A stretch of DNA of 64,000 nucleotides, taken from NCBI GenBank assembly GCA_019022495.1, contig JAFEKR010000030.1, positions 558,001 through 622,000 on the forward strand. Reading direction: 5' to 3'. The first letter of the stretch is position 1. The number at the start of each line of letters is the position of its first letter. Below, piece after piece: positions 32,431 through 45,802 of the stretch. The stretch is from Epichloe hybrida (taxonomy: Eukaryota > Ascomycota > Sordariomycetes > Hypocreales > Clavicipitaceae). The notes under the pieces were generated by a model that was not told where the DNA came from, did no database searches, and was given only the letters and a program-made list of their open reading frames with translations. The position numbers and the translations under genes are program-made.

Positions 32431-35400
32431 ATATCTTCTAACGCTACCTATTAATTATATTCACTTAGCTAGCCCTTCTATTTTACTAGGTATTTATTAC
32501 CTTTATGTGTCTTCCTATAATCCCTAACTTCTTTAACTTTAAACTTATTATTATTATCTTTAAGGTCTAGTATTAGTATATCCTTATCTAGGGTATCTTC
32601 CTAGCGATTCTATAGCTCTAATAGGCTAATATAAAACATGTTATATAGTTAGCTATACTTATTAGGTAGTGCTAGTTAGTACGCTTGTTTACCTATAGTA
32701 TTAAGTATTTAAAATAGCCTAATAAATCTTAGGTTTAGCTTCTATTTTGTGTCCTTAAGTCTAATATTCTTTGCTAATAGTAGTACTAAGTTTTCTCTTT
32801 TTAAGGTTATTAGCTAATATCTCTAGTTATAGTACTTTGCCTACACTTTAGTAGCCCTTGCCTAGTTATATGCTAGTTTCTCCCTAACCTTATATAGCTT
32901 TTTAACACGTGCGTAAGCCTCTAGGACCTCCCTCTCTATGCTCTTACCCTTAAGAGTAAGGTGGAACTTAGGCAAATAGCCTATAAGAGCGTAATTAAGG
33001 GAGTAGCTTGTTATCCTATGAATAGTATTATTACACGTAAATTAGGCTATTAGGAGTAGCTTTAGCTATAGTTATTAGTTCTCTTTAATAAAACATTATA
33101 AGTAATACTTAAGCACCTAATTTATTCTCTCTATTTACCTATTAGTTTAGGGGTAAAATACTATTAAAAGCCTTTGCTTTACACATAACTAGTAATATAC
33201 CTCTAACTAGAATTAGCTTATAAATACTAACCCTCTATTAGACATAATGCCCTCTAGCGCTCTAAATTATAGCTTAATCTCCTTATAAAATAACTTTACT
33301 AATTTAGCTATATTAATTATAGTCTTTATAAGAAGGAAGATAGAGTACTTAGTAAATTAGTTTATAATTACTAGGATTATATTAGTTTCTTGCTTGCCTA
33401 GCTGCACTAGTAGCAAACCTATAACAAAGTTTATTAAGATCTCTGCCTACGGTTACCTTAGTATTAGCAGCGATTTAAGGCTTCTATAAGGGTAGTGCTA
33501 TCTTACTACTATATGCTAGTATACTCTGTAGCTAGATATATAGTCTAAAATAGCTTTACTTATTACTAGCTACTAATAGTAATATTTTAGTAGCTCTAGA
33601 GTGTATTTAGTCCTAAAGTAACTTACTAATAAATTATTATAGTGTAGCTATAGAAGCTTCTATTATAAGATAGGCTCCTATAGAATAACTACCTAGTCTT
33701 TATATATTAGGAGGCCCCTTATGCTATATAACTATAGACTAGCTTTTCCCTTCCCTTTTACTTAGGAGCTAACCTTATCTTCGCGCTTTTATAAATCTAG
33801 ATCTTAGTCCTATGCCTTCTATAGTAGTTATGCTAATAGTTTATTTACTATAAATTAGTAGGGATTTAGTAATATAATAGCCCCCTAAACTACTTATACT
33901 ATACTAATATCTTAAATACACATTACCTTCTCCTTAAAATTACCCTTGTTTAGCTAACCTATTACTAGATTTACAGTGGCTAACTAGCCTTTTACCTAGG
34001 CTACTCTTACCTTAGTAAGTTCTAAGACTAGTATTACACTATAACTTCTTTAATATATTAGTACTTTTTCTTCTACTATATAGATATTTACTATTTTCCT
34101 TTAAAGCTCTAGTAGGAGTGCCCTATTTAATATAGGTTTACCCTTATAATTAGACCTTCTTAATAGTATATTTATAGGGTTACTTTTCCCTAGTCTATGC
34201 TTAATAATAAAATAGAAAGGGCAGAGGAATATATACTATTATACCTATCTTTTATTTAGCTTCTACTACCTTATAAAGGTCTATAGGTTATAATAGTCTA
34301 ATAGGACCTTTATAGGTGTCTCTATGCCTTTAATATAATATTACTAGTGTTTAAATAACTTTACTATAGCAAGTAGCTCTTAATTAGCTATGCTATAGTT
34401 ATATTTAGCGTCTATAAACTTCCTTAACTAAAAGGCTACTAGATGCTAATAGCCCTTATTATCTTACTAAGATAGGATTCCTACTATTATAAAAATCAAG
34501 GTATTTATCTTAATACACACTACCTAACTTAAGTTATAGTGTTAGAGTAAAGGCACTTGCTAAAAGGCATCTTTTAGCTAGTTAAATACTAACCACTTCT
34601 TTTCTCTAAATATAAACCTCCTAGTCTAGATGCTATTTTAACTACCCTTTATTAATATATAAAGAGGTGCTATAATCCTAGAGTATTTATAAATAAACTA
34701 TTAGTAGAAGTTATAGAACCTAAGAAATAACTATATGTTCTTAAAACTAGTTAGCTTCTTCTATTCTCTAATTATATTAACCTAGTAAGTATTTATTAAT
34801 ATCCTATTAATAAAGAGAATAAACCCTAGGAATTTTACTAATTCCTTATAGAAAGAGCACTTAGAGGGTTTTATATATAACTCTACTAACCTTATGTGTT
34901 TAAGGACTTACTTAATATATTTAGTGTGCTTCTCCTTTATCTTAGAGAAAATTAAGATATTATCTAAATACACTATATAAATAGTGTTAACTAGCCTATG
35001 TAGCGCTTTATAAATATAACTCTAGAAAGTGGCTAGGGTATTTATTAACCTAAAAGGCATTACAAGGTACTTATAATACCTATAATGTGTGCGAAAAGCT
35101 ATCTTTTATTCGTTACCTTCTTTAATGTAAATTTAGTAGTATGCGTCCTTAATATTAATCCTAGAAAAGAAATAGGCCCCTTAGTATTAATTAAGGATCT
35201 CTGAAATTAGGGGGAGAGCATAGTAATTCTTCTACGTTACCTTATTAAGCCCTTAATAGTTAATATATAGCTATAGTATTCTATCCTTCTTTAGCACAAA
35301 TAGGATAGGCACGCTTACTAGGCTCTTTAAGGGTCTTATCTAGCCTTTCTTTAGGTTATTATTAATATATTCCTAGAGCTCCTTAAGTTTGCTTTAGGAG

Positions 35401-35690
35401 AGAGAATAGATTAGTCTGTATAGGGGTATAGCTCCTAGTATAAGATTAATCATGTAGTTAGTTAACTTCTTTAATAGGAGGCTCCTTGCCTTATCTAATA
35501 CAAATATGTCTTTAAATTTATATAATTCCTCTAGGATATCTTTAATAGTTCTATATGCTTTTACCTCCTCTTTATCTTTAAGAGGGATAAACTTATCTTC
35601 TATTATACCTATAATAGCATATATAATTATCTTATTATACATTACCTTCGCGAACTTATAGGGAGTTAGTAGTAAAAAGGCTACCTTTCT
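32431..35690 (-). pseudogene. Pol of chromovirus E: RT, RNase H, integrase, chromodomain
   Basis: 35394-35642 is an open minus-strand stretch (82 codons) that reads the linker before RT: IIEDKFIPLKDKEEVKAY, then KFKDIFVLDKARSLL and GAIPLYRLIYSLS (family DVF...LPP...GA-P-G-IY-LS). RT continues leftwards with YLVMPFRLINTLATF near 35040-35085 and the active site as YLDN near 34955-34970 (family YLDD). Integrase spans about 33830-33000 in a heavily mutated form. The chromodomain lies near 32440-32490 as GNKYLVK-KG followed by a W-P-EYN-type block. Family and order are clear; residue-level edges are not. Confidence 0.82.
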
Positions 35691-37241
35691 CTTTTTAAAC
35701 TACTATTCTTATAAGTATAAGTAGAGATATATATATTCTTCTATAAGCATATGTATTTTAATTAATATAGGGCTTCCCTTTACTCTTAGGTTCTTATTAA
35801 TAGCTATATATAGTAACTTAAGGTCTTTCTCTTTACCCTATAAATCTTTAATTAAAATAGGCACCTTATAGACACTATATTAGGGGACTATTAGAGCCCC
35901 TACTACCTTTAAGATAAGTATTATAGCCTTAGCCTAATTAAGCTTATAAGTCTATGTAAATTAGGCGCTTATAATATTAATCTTAGTGTAACTATTAAGA
36001 TTCGCTGCTATTTTAATGTCTTTATGCCCGTAGATAGTAACTAGTATGTAGAATTAGCGTCCTACTAGTACTATAGTGTCTAAGGTAGAGGTAAGGGCTT
36101 TTACTTTTACCTCTAGGAGTTTTCCTAACTCTCTTACTAGTCTTTCCTTAGCTTATTATAATTATAAATAAGGTGCTCTATACTACTATAATTAAAGCAT
36201 TATTTTCTTCCTTATAGTTTATTATTATTTAGGTAGGTAGCTAGGGTCTTTTCCTTATCCTTATCCTTGTCTTTTTAGTCCTTATTTAGCTAATGCCCTT
36301 ATAGAGAGTTATGTCTTTAGTGTTAAGCTACCTTATATAGCCTTTTCTCTTCTAAATTATTTAGCTTTTACTTATTCTTTAATATTACCTTCTAGAATTA
36401 CTAGGTGAGTTATATAATATTTTCTTATGTTAGACTAGTAATATCCGCGTATAAGTTAATATAATCTTATAAGTTAGGAAGTAATTTCGTAAAGAATATA
36501 AGAGTATAAGTCTTTTCTAGAGCTTATTCTAGGTGTTTCTCTAGTAAATCTAAGTAAATACTAAACTTAATAAGACTCTAGCCTTCCTTTTACTTTGCGT
36601 TTTCTAGCTATATAGCTATTTATATATTATAACTTATAGAGTCTTTAAGTAGTGTAAGGGTTTAGTCTTAGAACTTATCCTAGTTATCCTTAGGATAATC
36701 CTAGCTATTAGCTAGTTATTCTTTAATATATTAGTCCTATCTAGCCTAATAGTTTGTATATATATAGTTAAGTATAAAGAGGATCTTTTAGTTATCCTAG
36801 TAATACTTCTTCTTTACCCCCTTAAAGGTATAGTTAAGGTTATTAAGCTATATCTTATGCTTCTATAGGTTTATAGGGTATTAGAGTTCTATAATATTTT
36901 AGACCTTAACTTCTTAGCTACTAAGGCTTAAGGATAAACTATCCTTTTAGCCCCTTTTTACTAGTTCTCTATAAGATTATATTAAGTTAGTAAGCTCCTT
37001 TTCTTAATCCTATAGTTCCTTAAGTTACTTAAGCTAGGTAATTTACTCCCTAACTACTACCTCTTCTATTACTATAGTAAAGGGTATAGCTTTAAATAAG
37101 GTTATAGAATGTGGCATATCCCTAGCTATAGTGTTACTATTACCTAGCTAATCCTAAGTAATATATAGCATAGTTTTAGTAAATTAGGTTATTCTCCCCC
37201 TTATATTACTCTTAGGTAATTAGTAGGAGAAGCTTTAGAAT
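35691..37241 (-). pseudogene. Gag and protease of chromovirus E
   Basis: A CCHC zinc knuckle is visible near 36160-36210 as CFNYSSIEHLIYNYN: the first Cys and His are kept, and the second and last Cys have become Tyr by TGT-to-TAT change. Upstream (36300-37100) is capsid-like helical sequence with RIP stops. Between about 36130 and 35700 lies a protease-like region without a clear DSG motif. 37200-37241, next to the 5' LTR, is leader. Confidence 0.65.
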
Positions 37242-37443
37242 TATAAGGATAAAGGGATAGCTAGGTAAGAGGTATAGGGGCGTTTATATATTAACTAAAG
37301 CTTACTAGGTCTAAGTGTGTTATATATGTGAGTTGCTAACTTATAGGTAGTAACTTACTAGTGTCACGTAGACCTAGCCCTAGGGCGTGGTGCGCCCGCC
37401 TAGTGGTGCGCTGGCGCGCTAGTGTTGTGAGTAGGGCCTCACA
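37242..37443 (-). repeat. 5' LTR of chromovirus E
   Basis: 202 bp. The plus-strand start is RIP-altered to TATAAGGATAAAGGG, but its other end keeps GGGCCTCACA. It pairs with 30843-31044 and is followed by the TATAC duplication. Confidence 0.93.
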
Positions 37444-37448
37444 TATAC

Positions 37449-37634
37449 TAATTCTCTAAGTATAACTTTATTACTATCTTACTATATATTACTTCTAACT
37501 TACGTAAATAACTTAATAAAATATACTTATTATATATATAATAATAAGAATTATACTAGGGTTTATTCTCCCTTTCCTACTACTAATATATATACTAATA
37601 CACTACTAGTATACTACTTAGTTTACCTAGTTAT
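37449..37634 (-). other. Chromovirus C, short internal segment between elements E and copia 2
   Basis: 186 bp of C left between two independent insertions (E ends at 37448 with TATAC; copia 2 begins at 37635 after GTTAT). AT-rich, no gene. Confidence 0.75.
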
Positions 37635-38458
37635 TATTGAAATGTAGGGAGCTAGTTGCCAGCTGGCAACAGCTGTACGGGTGCAAGCTCTACGGTCGGG
37701 GACCAATAGGGCTGCAACGTTGAATCAATCAACGCAACGCAACGGAAGGTTATGGCAGTTATTAACTAATAGAATTTAATTTAGATCACTTTTATAATAT
37801 CTTATAGAGTAATAGAATTGATTTTAGATACGTTATACGGGCAATGCGGCTATTGTTAGTTAAGAGGACTAGCTATCTAGCTAGTTAAAAAGATCTTCTT
37901 CCTCTCATAGACCTACTAACTGTATTGGTGGATCCGGGCCGCTAGCGGGGTCTTATAGGCTACTTTTGATTTTCCGCAAAATTCATTTGTATGCAAAAAC
38001 CAAAAAATCAACTCACTACCATACTAGCTAGTAACCCGTATGCACTAACTTTTAGTCCAAAAAATAACCTTGTATAAAGAGAAAGCCCTATCTTTAAGCT
38101 TTAATTTACTATATGTGAAACTTTTGTATAACCTTTAGATAAAGAGAAAATCGTTATTAAAGATAGCTATAGGGTAAGTTATATGTAGGGTAACCTGCTT
38201 ACGTCACCCTAGCTTACGTTACCCTAGCTTACCTAATTACTAGTGGCGTGGTTGTGGCCACACTTGCAGCCATAACCTAATTGACTAATTAGTTATTTAC
38301 ACGGTCAGTCACAGCTGTTAACAGCTGCGACGCAGCCATTGACAGCTGCCCTCGCGACCATTAACAGCTGCAGTGCAGCTATTAGACTTGCAAAGCAAGC
38401 TAGTAATAAGAAGGTTCTTTAACTAGAAAAGGGCTAAAAATAAGTCTTATTTTTAACA
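37635..38458 (-). repeat. 3' LTR of copia element 2
   Basis: 824 bp, the same length as the 5' LTR of element 1 and the solo LTR at 50095. On the plus strand it starts TATTGAAATGTAGGG and ends ATTTTTAACA. Confidence 0.95.
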
Positions 38459-38468
38459 CCCCCTTTAC
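38459..38468 (-). other. Polypurine tract of copia element 2
   Basis: On the minus strand GTAAAGGGGG abuts the 3' LTR, matching GTAGAGGGGG in element 1. Confidence 0.75.
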
Positions 38469-38669
38469 AAAAGAATTACATTTAAAAGCAATTAGAAGTG
38501 TACAAAAAGACTATAGGGAAAAATCAACAACTTTTGATAATAACAGATAAAAGGGAAAAACAGGAAAATATGAAAAAAAGCCCCCTTTTTAAATTCCTAG
38601 CTATTGTTAAATATAGCTCCCTTTTAACGTTGTTTTTTGGTTCCCTGTTGAAGGGAATTAGTTGTTGGT

Positions 38670-41600
38670 TTAATAATTATTAAGCCCTAAAAGCTTAATA
38701 AAAGCCTAATAAAGAGGTCTAGAAAGAGGTTTCGTAAGACCATTTGCAGGCATTGACTTCGTATCTAGATATTCAATCTTAGCTAAACCCTCTAAAACCT
38801 GTTGCCTAATATAGTTAAACTTTAGTAATATATGCTTTGTACGACTATGTAAAGCAGGGTTATAAGTAGTAGTTATAGCGCCTTGATTATCATAATATAT
38901 CTGGATAGGGGGAGAAATAGGGGTTTTTAGCTCCTTAAATAAGCCCTGAAGCCACTGAAGCTCCTGGAAGGTCTCGCAGATAGCATTAGCTTTAGCTTCT
39001 AGTGTTAATAGAGCTATTGTACTAGCTTTCTTTAATTTCCAGCTAATAGGTCCGCTAGCTAGCTTGAATAGATAAGCATAGGTTGATTTTGATATCTTTT
39101 TATCCCCTATAAAATCACTATTGCAATAACCTATTAGGCTTTTGCTAACTAAACCTTTAGGGTCTCCCCTATAGATAATAGTAAGGAATCTAGTCCCTAA
39201 TAGATACCTTAGCAGATTTTTAGCTGCTTTTAGGTGTTCTATATAAGGGCTAGCTAGTGTAGTAGATAACCACTGTAGCGTAAAAGCTGTATCAGGCCTT
39301 GTAAGCAACATTAGGTACATTATAGTCCCTATAATGCACTGATAAAGCTTGATTTCGCTAGCTATTAAAAGCTTAGTTATTTGCGTAGCTAAAACGCCTG
39401 GCTGAAGAGGTATGCTAATAGGCTTACTATCTAGTATATTAAATCGTTTTAAGGCTTCTAATATATACTAAGATTAATGAATTTTTAGTATTCTATTAGG
39501 CTTATCTTATACAATTTGAACCCCTAAGAAGAATTCAGCAGGCCCCCTATCTTCTATTGGATAGACTTTATGAAGTTCCTTTTTAAGCCTTTAGATATAA
39601 GATAAATCCAGTCTAATTAGAAGACAGTCATCAACGTATGTAATGACAAAGGTTTTGGTTGAAGGATTGAAGAATATAGCTAGGTCAGATATTAAAGGGT
39701 TAAATCCTAGGGATTTAAGCACTAATATTAGCGCTTATTGCCATTCCCTTAAGCTTTGTTTTAGGCCGTATAAAGACTTCTGTAATAAAATTACTTAATC
39801 TTTAGAAGGTTTCTAGCTAAAACTTCTAGCTAATTTAGCTAGTTTAGGATTTGCCTCAAGGAATTCAATAAACCCTTCTAGAATAACCATATAAATCTGT
39901 TATTGTAGCTTACTATTAAGAAAAGCTCCTATAAAATCAATTTGTTCGATTTCCCAGTTATTCCAAGCCGCTAGGGCTAGTAAAATCCTCCAGCTAGGGG
40001 GAATGCTTGTGGCAGCGAAAGTCTCTAGGTAATCTAGGCCTTCGATTTGCATGAATCCCTTAGTAACGAGTTAAGCCTTATATTTTAAAGGATTATTTTC
40101 TTTATCCTTTTTAAGCTTATAAACAAGCTTATTCTTTAGTACTTTTCGGCCCTTAGGGATTTAATCTTTCCCTATAAATTTAAAATTACTAGCCTTTAGA
40201 AGCTGTTCGTATTCCTTGTATGTGGCTTCTATCCATTTATCCCTTTCAGGGCTAGATATAGCCTGCTTCCAGGTCTTAGGCTCGGGGCTAATAGGATTCT
40301 TTTCCTTTAGCTTCTCCCGCACCTTAAAGCAGATTTCTTTTATAAAATCTAGAGAAGAAGGGGAACTAATATCAACATCCATAGGGTCGATATTAGGGTC
40401 GAAATCGATAATTTTGTCAAAATCGAGGTCCGAAGTCGAAATCTGATTTCCTGGTTGAGTTATAGGCTGCGCCTGTATGGGATCCGCTAGAATTAAGCCT
40501 TTAGGGAGTTCTTTAGGGCCTATAGGTGGTTTTTCTTAACCTACAGGGATACCTATGTTGTCTATAGGGTAATCCTTTGAACCTTGATCTAAATGTTGTT
40601 AATCTAAATCATTTTCCCCCTCTAAAGGGTTATCCCCTATAGAAATCCTAGGTAAGCCTTTAGAAACAGGGCCTATAGGTTCTATAATCTCAATAAAGCT
40701 AGTCTTTGTAACTAGCCTTTTAGAGGGGATGTACACTAGGTAGGTGTTAGAACCTAGTGTAGCTAAAAGCCTTCCAGGGATAGTCCTAGCTGCTAACTTC
40801 TGGGCTTTAGGTTATTTTTCCAGGGGGATTAGAATCTCACAGTAAGATCCTATAGCTCTAATACTGCTAATATCAGTTATATAAGGCTAATTTAGCTCCC
40901 TAGATACAGAGCATTGCAATACAATACAATACATTACACAATACAATACATCCAAAATTTTACAATACAATACAATACAATACATGTATTATTTGTATTG
41001 TTTTGTATTTTTTTTTCTTTTTTTTTAGTTTTAAGTAAATTCCTTAATTATAAGGTATATATAGTTAATATAATAGCTTATAATAGCTTATAATAGCTTA
41101 TAATAGCTTATAATAGCTTATAATAGCTTATATATATATATTACTTCTATTACTTATATAACTTAAAATATTATTAGTGTTAAAGTTTAATTAAAAATAA
41201 ATAAGTAATAAATTAATATAATATAAATATAAGTATTTATAAGTAAATTACTATAGAAAAAGCTAGACTTATTAATTATTTAGTATTTAAAGGTTTTTTA
41301 AAATATTAATAAAATAAAATTCCTTTCTTTTTTATGTTTTTAATATTATACTATTTATAATTTTATACTAATAGAAAGTAAGTCCTAATATAACTATAAG
41401 ACTTACTTTAGTATATTTCTCTCTTTTTAACTAAAATTACATAACTAAGTAAAGAGATTATTATATTTATAGTATAACTAATAGGACCCACTTTTAGACC
41501 CACTTTTGTATATCCTCCTCTTCTTAGCTAAAGTTATATAACTATAAAAAGGGATTATACTTGGTTTTTAGTGTTTAATAAGACCCACTTTTAGACCCAC

Positions 41601-44600
41601 TTTAAGAAACACTATATAACTAAGTAAGTAAGCTAAAAGTAGTATAAATAGTTAAACTTACTTTTAAAGCTTATTTATTTATTTACTTAATATTAAAAAA
41701 ATAGTATATATATTATGATTATTCTTTATATAATATTTTAACTTTTCTTTATAAGCTTTTCCTAGGTTTTTTCCTTTTCTTTTAGTTTAAAAAAGGTTAA
41801 AAGCTAATATAATTTATTATAATTATAATAAAATAGCTTAATAGTAAAAGAAGCATTTATTAAATAAATTTTAATTTTCTCTTTATAATAAATTCCTTAT
41901 ATATATAAGTATATTTTTATTAGAGTTTTAATCTTATTTATTTAGAATTATAAATTATTTCTTTAGGGTAAATATTATATTTAAAGCAAAAATACTATAT
42001 TAAAATGCATAGTAAATCCTAAATAAAAGCTAGAAAGATAGGATAACCTTTAAAACATAGAGAATAAATTTTACTATAAGTTAAGTTTAGATAATACTAT
42101 TTATAGCTACCCTATATATATATATAGCTTAATAGTCTAAATTAGCTAAAACTTTATAATTCTATAACTAAATACCTAAATAGTATAAAAATTTAAGGAT
42201 ATCTTATTTAGATTATATTAAAAATCTACTATATAATAAGTATATATACTACCTTACCTTTTTAATAATACATTGTATTGTATTGTAATGTATTGTAATG
42301 TATTATATTGTATTGTATTATAATGTATTTTTATATAATAAATAATTATAATAAATCATAGAAAATAGATACAAGAATAAAAAGACCCTTAATATATTAA
42401 GAAAAAATCATTTTTTAAAATAGATATAAAAGAATATTACTAAGATATTATATATTTAAAATAAGCTTACTTTTCTAAATAAGCTAAAACTTAATAGATT
42501 TTTAAATAAATAACTAAATTATATATAAAAATAAGAATACTATAATTAGATTATTTAAAAAATCTACTATATAATGAATTTATATAATACCCCACTTATA
42601 TTTTTCCCTAACAATACATTGTATTGTATGTATTGTATTTGTATTGTATTGTATTGTATTTTTAATACAATACAATACACAATACAATACATAGGGCAAT
42701 ACAATACAATACAATACATCGAAGGGCCAAAAAATACAATACAATACAATACAACAATGCTCTGCCTAGATAGCAGCTGTTCAGGGCTTTCATCCTTAGT
42801 GGTATTAGCAGTTATATTAACTAGGTTAACAACTGCAGGTAATACAAAACACCATAAAAATAACGGTAATTTTGCCCACTAGATAGTAGCCCTTAATTAA
42901 TCTAGAATAGTACGAATTAAACGTTTTACTAATCCATTTTGCTCATGGATATAGGGACTAGAAGTCGTAAATTTGATCCCTTTAGAATTCAACCAAGCTT
43001 GACAACTAGAATCAATTTCCTAGCCCCTATCGAAGTAAAGGTGCCTAGGATATTGACCTAGTTGATTTTTAAGCCCTCTGAAGAAGCCTTTAATAGCCTT
43101 ATTATCAGTTGGGCCTTCCTTATTAGGTAATAAGATAACCCACTTATATCTAGTCTTTCGATCAACTAAAAATAAGCAAATTGACTGCTTATTGTACGGC
43201 GTGGGGCTGATTTTTAGCGTATCCCCCTCTATTTGATCTAGAGCTCTTGGGGGGTCAGGGATAGCTAATTTCCTAGGTCTTCTAACTGCCTTAGATTGAT
43301 CACAAGCAATATATCTAAAATCCTTATCCTTAATTTTAGAAAAATCAGGGATTCCTTTAGTTATAAGGCTAGTTTTCTTTAGCAAAGGAAGACCTAGGTG
43401 CCCTAATCATACATGCCATAGGCCAGCTAGTTCTAACAACCGTTGATATTGAAGATCCTTAGGGTCTGAATTAGGATCTAGACTAGGGCCCTCTTCACTA
43501 GTCCCCTGCTGGGCCCCTTGAGAACCACAGGCCTCTTGGAGAGGTATTAGGGACCCTTTTCCTCCACTAGGGCCCTCTAACACCCCTAAATCTATATCCT
43601 TAGATTTATAAGGGACCCAACCTGGGGCTATAGGCGAAGAAGAAGGGACTAATTCCCCTAAATCATCCCGTACGATTTCTTCAATATCATCATCATTTTC
43701 GTCGATTTTGTCTAAATCAGAAGCCCAATTCGGCTTTTTAGAGGGAATTTGAACCTCTATAGGGTAGCTAATCGGATAGCTATGACCCTTAAAAGCGGCG
43801 TAGGTAAAAGGTCGGATATAATGCGAATTATTACAGGGCCCTTTAGATAACTTAGGCGTAGATTAGTTTTTAACGTGGAAGAAAAAACCATGTTTTTCTA
43901 TATCTAAGGTTGCAATAAGAGACCTATCTTTAAGATAAAGTAGGTTTCTTATAAGGCAACCACCAGATACATAGTGCGTAAGTCCACTAACTATATTAAC
44001 ATCAAGCTAAGGAAAATATAGCGTATCTTTAAGCACTAAGGTCCTATATTTAGCTGGATTTTTCTGATATAGGACCTCAAAAACAGCACTGCCGTGACCC
44101 TTAGCGTAAATAGGGCCACCACCAGTTATAATAGGGTCGGATTCCCCCTTTTTATAGGGGGTATAATCCCTAAAGACCTCCCTAGAATTAACAATATGTA
44201 CAGTCGAACCTGTATTATATAATAGGGCCTTTTTCATGTCTTTGCTGTAATAATTAAAGCCATTTAAGGTTTTAATTTCTTGATTTTCATCATCATCCGA
44301 TTCAGAAGAGCTAGAATTAGAGCTACTATCACTAGAGCTCTTATAACTAGTCTTATAAAGGCTAGGCTTCTTGTACAGTTTAAGAGCACCGTTAGAAAGG
44401 TTGTAATTTCCTAGCATAAAAGATCCCTCTCCAGAGGTCTCTTTATTATCCTTTTTATCTGATTTTTGACCTTTTTGCTTCTTCTTCTTCTTCTTATTAG
44501 AAGAAGAATTAGAATTAGAAGAGCCCTTATTTTCTTCAGAGCCTCCTTTCTTCTTCTAATCCTTAGGGGCCTTTTCTTTTTCTTTGGCACCCTTTTTAAG

Positions 44601-45506
44601 GTTTTTAGCCCTATAATTCAGGGCTTTGGATACCGTAGATAACTTATCCCTTTGTTCTGCTAGAAGGTCTGCCATCAAGAATTGAAGATTTAGGGCATCT
44701 AGGGGAGCCCCTATAGCCCTATTCGTACGCATACTGAATCGTTGCCTCTCAGCCCACTAAGGGAAGGTTGATTTTAGGGATTGAAGATATTAATTAACCT
44801 AATCTATCGGAGTAATCAGGACCCCTGAAATCGATAATCTAGCTAGTAGATTATTAAAGACTACATTAAAGGACTCTAGAGTCCCCTTAAACTCTTGAAA
44901 ATTCAGGTTATAAAATTCTGAATATAGGGACCCCCTCTGGATTTCAACGCTATATAAATATTGCCTTACAAGTAAATTATAGGCTTCTTCAGGTGATTTT
45001 TGCCAAGTTATAGCGGCTTGGGGTCCTTCTGTATAACTATCCCTTAGTAACATAAGGATAATAGCTTAATCTGGATCCCCTAGCGCCCTAGAACTCTCCG
45101 GATTATCTAGAAAATTAGGCATGCCTAAAGCTCTAAATTAGATAGTTAGGGCTTGTTCCCATTGTTTAAAATTTTCGGCTCCTTTAAGCCTAGCAGTCTC
45201 TAGAAAACTATAAACCCTTTTATTAAATTCCTTAATAATTAAATTATTAAAGGTTACTTGTATAGAGCTAGATTCAGCTTGATTTTCTTGAACAGGCTGC
45301 TGATCTTGCTGCTAACTAGCGGGCTTATCAGATTCCACACCCTCTATACGACTATTTACAGTTATAGATAAGCTTTCTAGCTTCTCTAATAACTAGTCTA
45401 TAGTTGCTTGTTGCCTAATAGCCTGCTCTTTTAGCTAGTTATTTAGAACCTCTTGCGCACTAGGGTTAGGGATTATAGGTCCCTTTCCCTTTCCTTTAGT
45501 ATCTAT
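38670..45506 (-). pseudogene. Copia element 2 gag-pol polyprotein (hAT-interrupted)
   Basis: 6837 bp, or exactly 4971 bp after removing the hAT-type element and one 8-bp site copy: the same length as in element 1, so no net indel separates them. The start codon corresponding to 16025 is ATA (plus strand TAT at 45504-45506), a TG-to-TA RIP change. Protease reads NTGSTVHI (Asp to Asn) where element 1 has DTGLTVHI. YVDD is intact near 39631-39642. Readable open stretches are gag 44799-45053, protease 44007-44417, the integrase start 43020-43385, and RNase H 38706-39320 (204 codons, with GYCNSDFIGD and TKSMPANGLTKPL). The hAT-type element interrupts the region just after the integrase core. Confidence 0.95.
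40907..42764. mobile_element. hAT-type non-autonomous element, copy 2 (1858 bp)
   Basis: It has the same terminal repeats CAGAGCATTG / CAATGCTCTG as copy 1. The 8-bp duplication is CCTAGATA (40899-40906 and 42765-42772); the unoccupied site is visible in copia element 1 at 18759-18766 on the other strand. It has a longer left pentamer array (about 50 bp more) and one fewer internal 110-bp unit than copy 1. There is no transposase frame. Apparent open frames here (Tyr/Ile/Cys-rich) are translations of the pentamer array. Confidence 0.93.
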
Positions 45507-45745
45507 TTTCCTTTTTATAGAAGGGAAAAGCTTCTATCTCGCGGGTCTTTCCTTTTTTATAGAAGGGAAGTCTTCTGTATTTAAAATTTATTCCTTTTTA
45601 TAGAAGGGAAAAAGCTTCTATCTCGCGGATCCTTCCTTTTTTATAGAAGGGAAGTCTTCTGTAGCTATAATTAATTCCTTTTTATAGAAGGGAAAAGCTT
45701 CTTTCTCGCAGGTCCTTCCTTTTTTATAGAAGGGAAGTCTTTTGT
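45507..45745 (-). repeat. Copia element 2 leader repeats
   Basis: Three tandem hairpin-forming units matching 15785-16024 of element 1. The possible upstream start ATG (15863 in element 1) is also ATA here. Confidence 0.75.
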
Positions 45746-45785
45746 AATTGTACACAAAGTGACCTAAAAGGAATCTATAGTAATA

Positions 45786-45802
45786 GAGCCAGGCTCATAA
45801 CC
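45786..45802 (-). other. Primer-binding site of copia element 2
   Basis: On the minus strand GGTTATGAGCCTGGCTC directly follows the 5' LTR, identical to element 1 and unmutated despite heavy RIP of the neighbouring LTR. Confidence 0.7.

Larger units (their letters stand above)
30843..37443 (-). mobile_element. Chromovirus E, full length, minus strand
   Basis: 6601 bp with two 202-bp LTRs (30843-31044 and 37242-37443; TGTGAGGACAAAGGG to GGGCCTCACA in the least mutated copies). It is flanked by the 5-bp duplication TATAC (30838-30842 and 37444-37448). Minus-strand order: gag with CCHC knuckle, protease, RT, RNase H, integrase, chromodomain, then a 1.4-kb 3' region. It inserted into the 3' part of chromovirus C. 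Confidence 0.95.

Noticed and set aside
38498..38683. 61-codon plus-strand frame near the end of copia 2
   Set aside because: It covers the 3' untranslated region and polypurine side of copia 2 on the opposite strand; no similarity and no partner in element 1.
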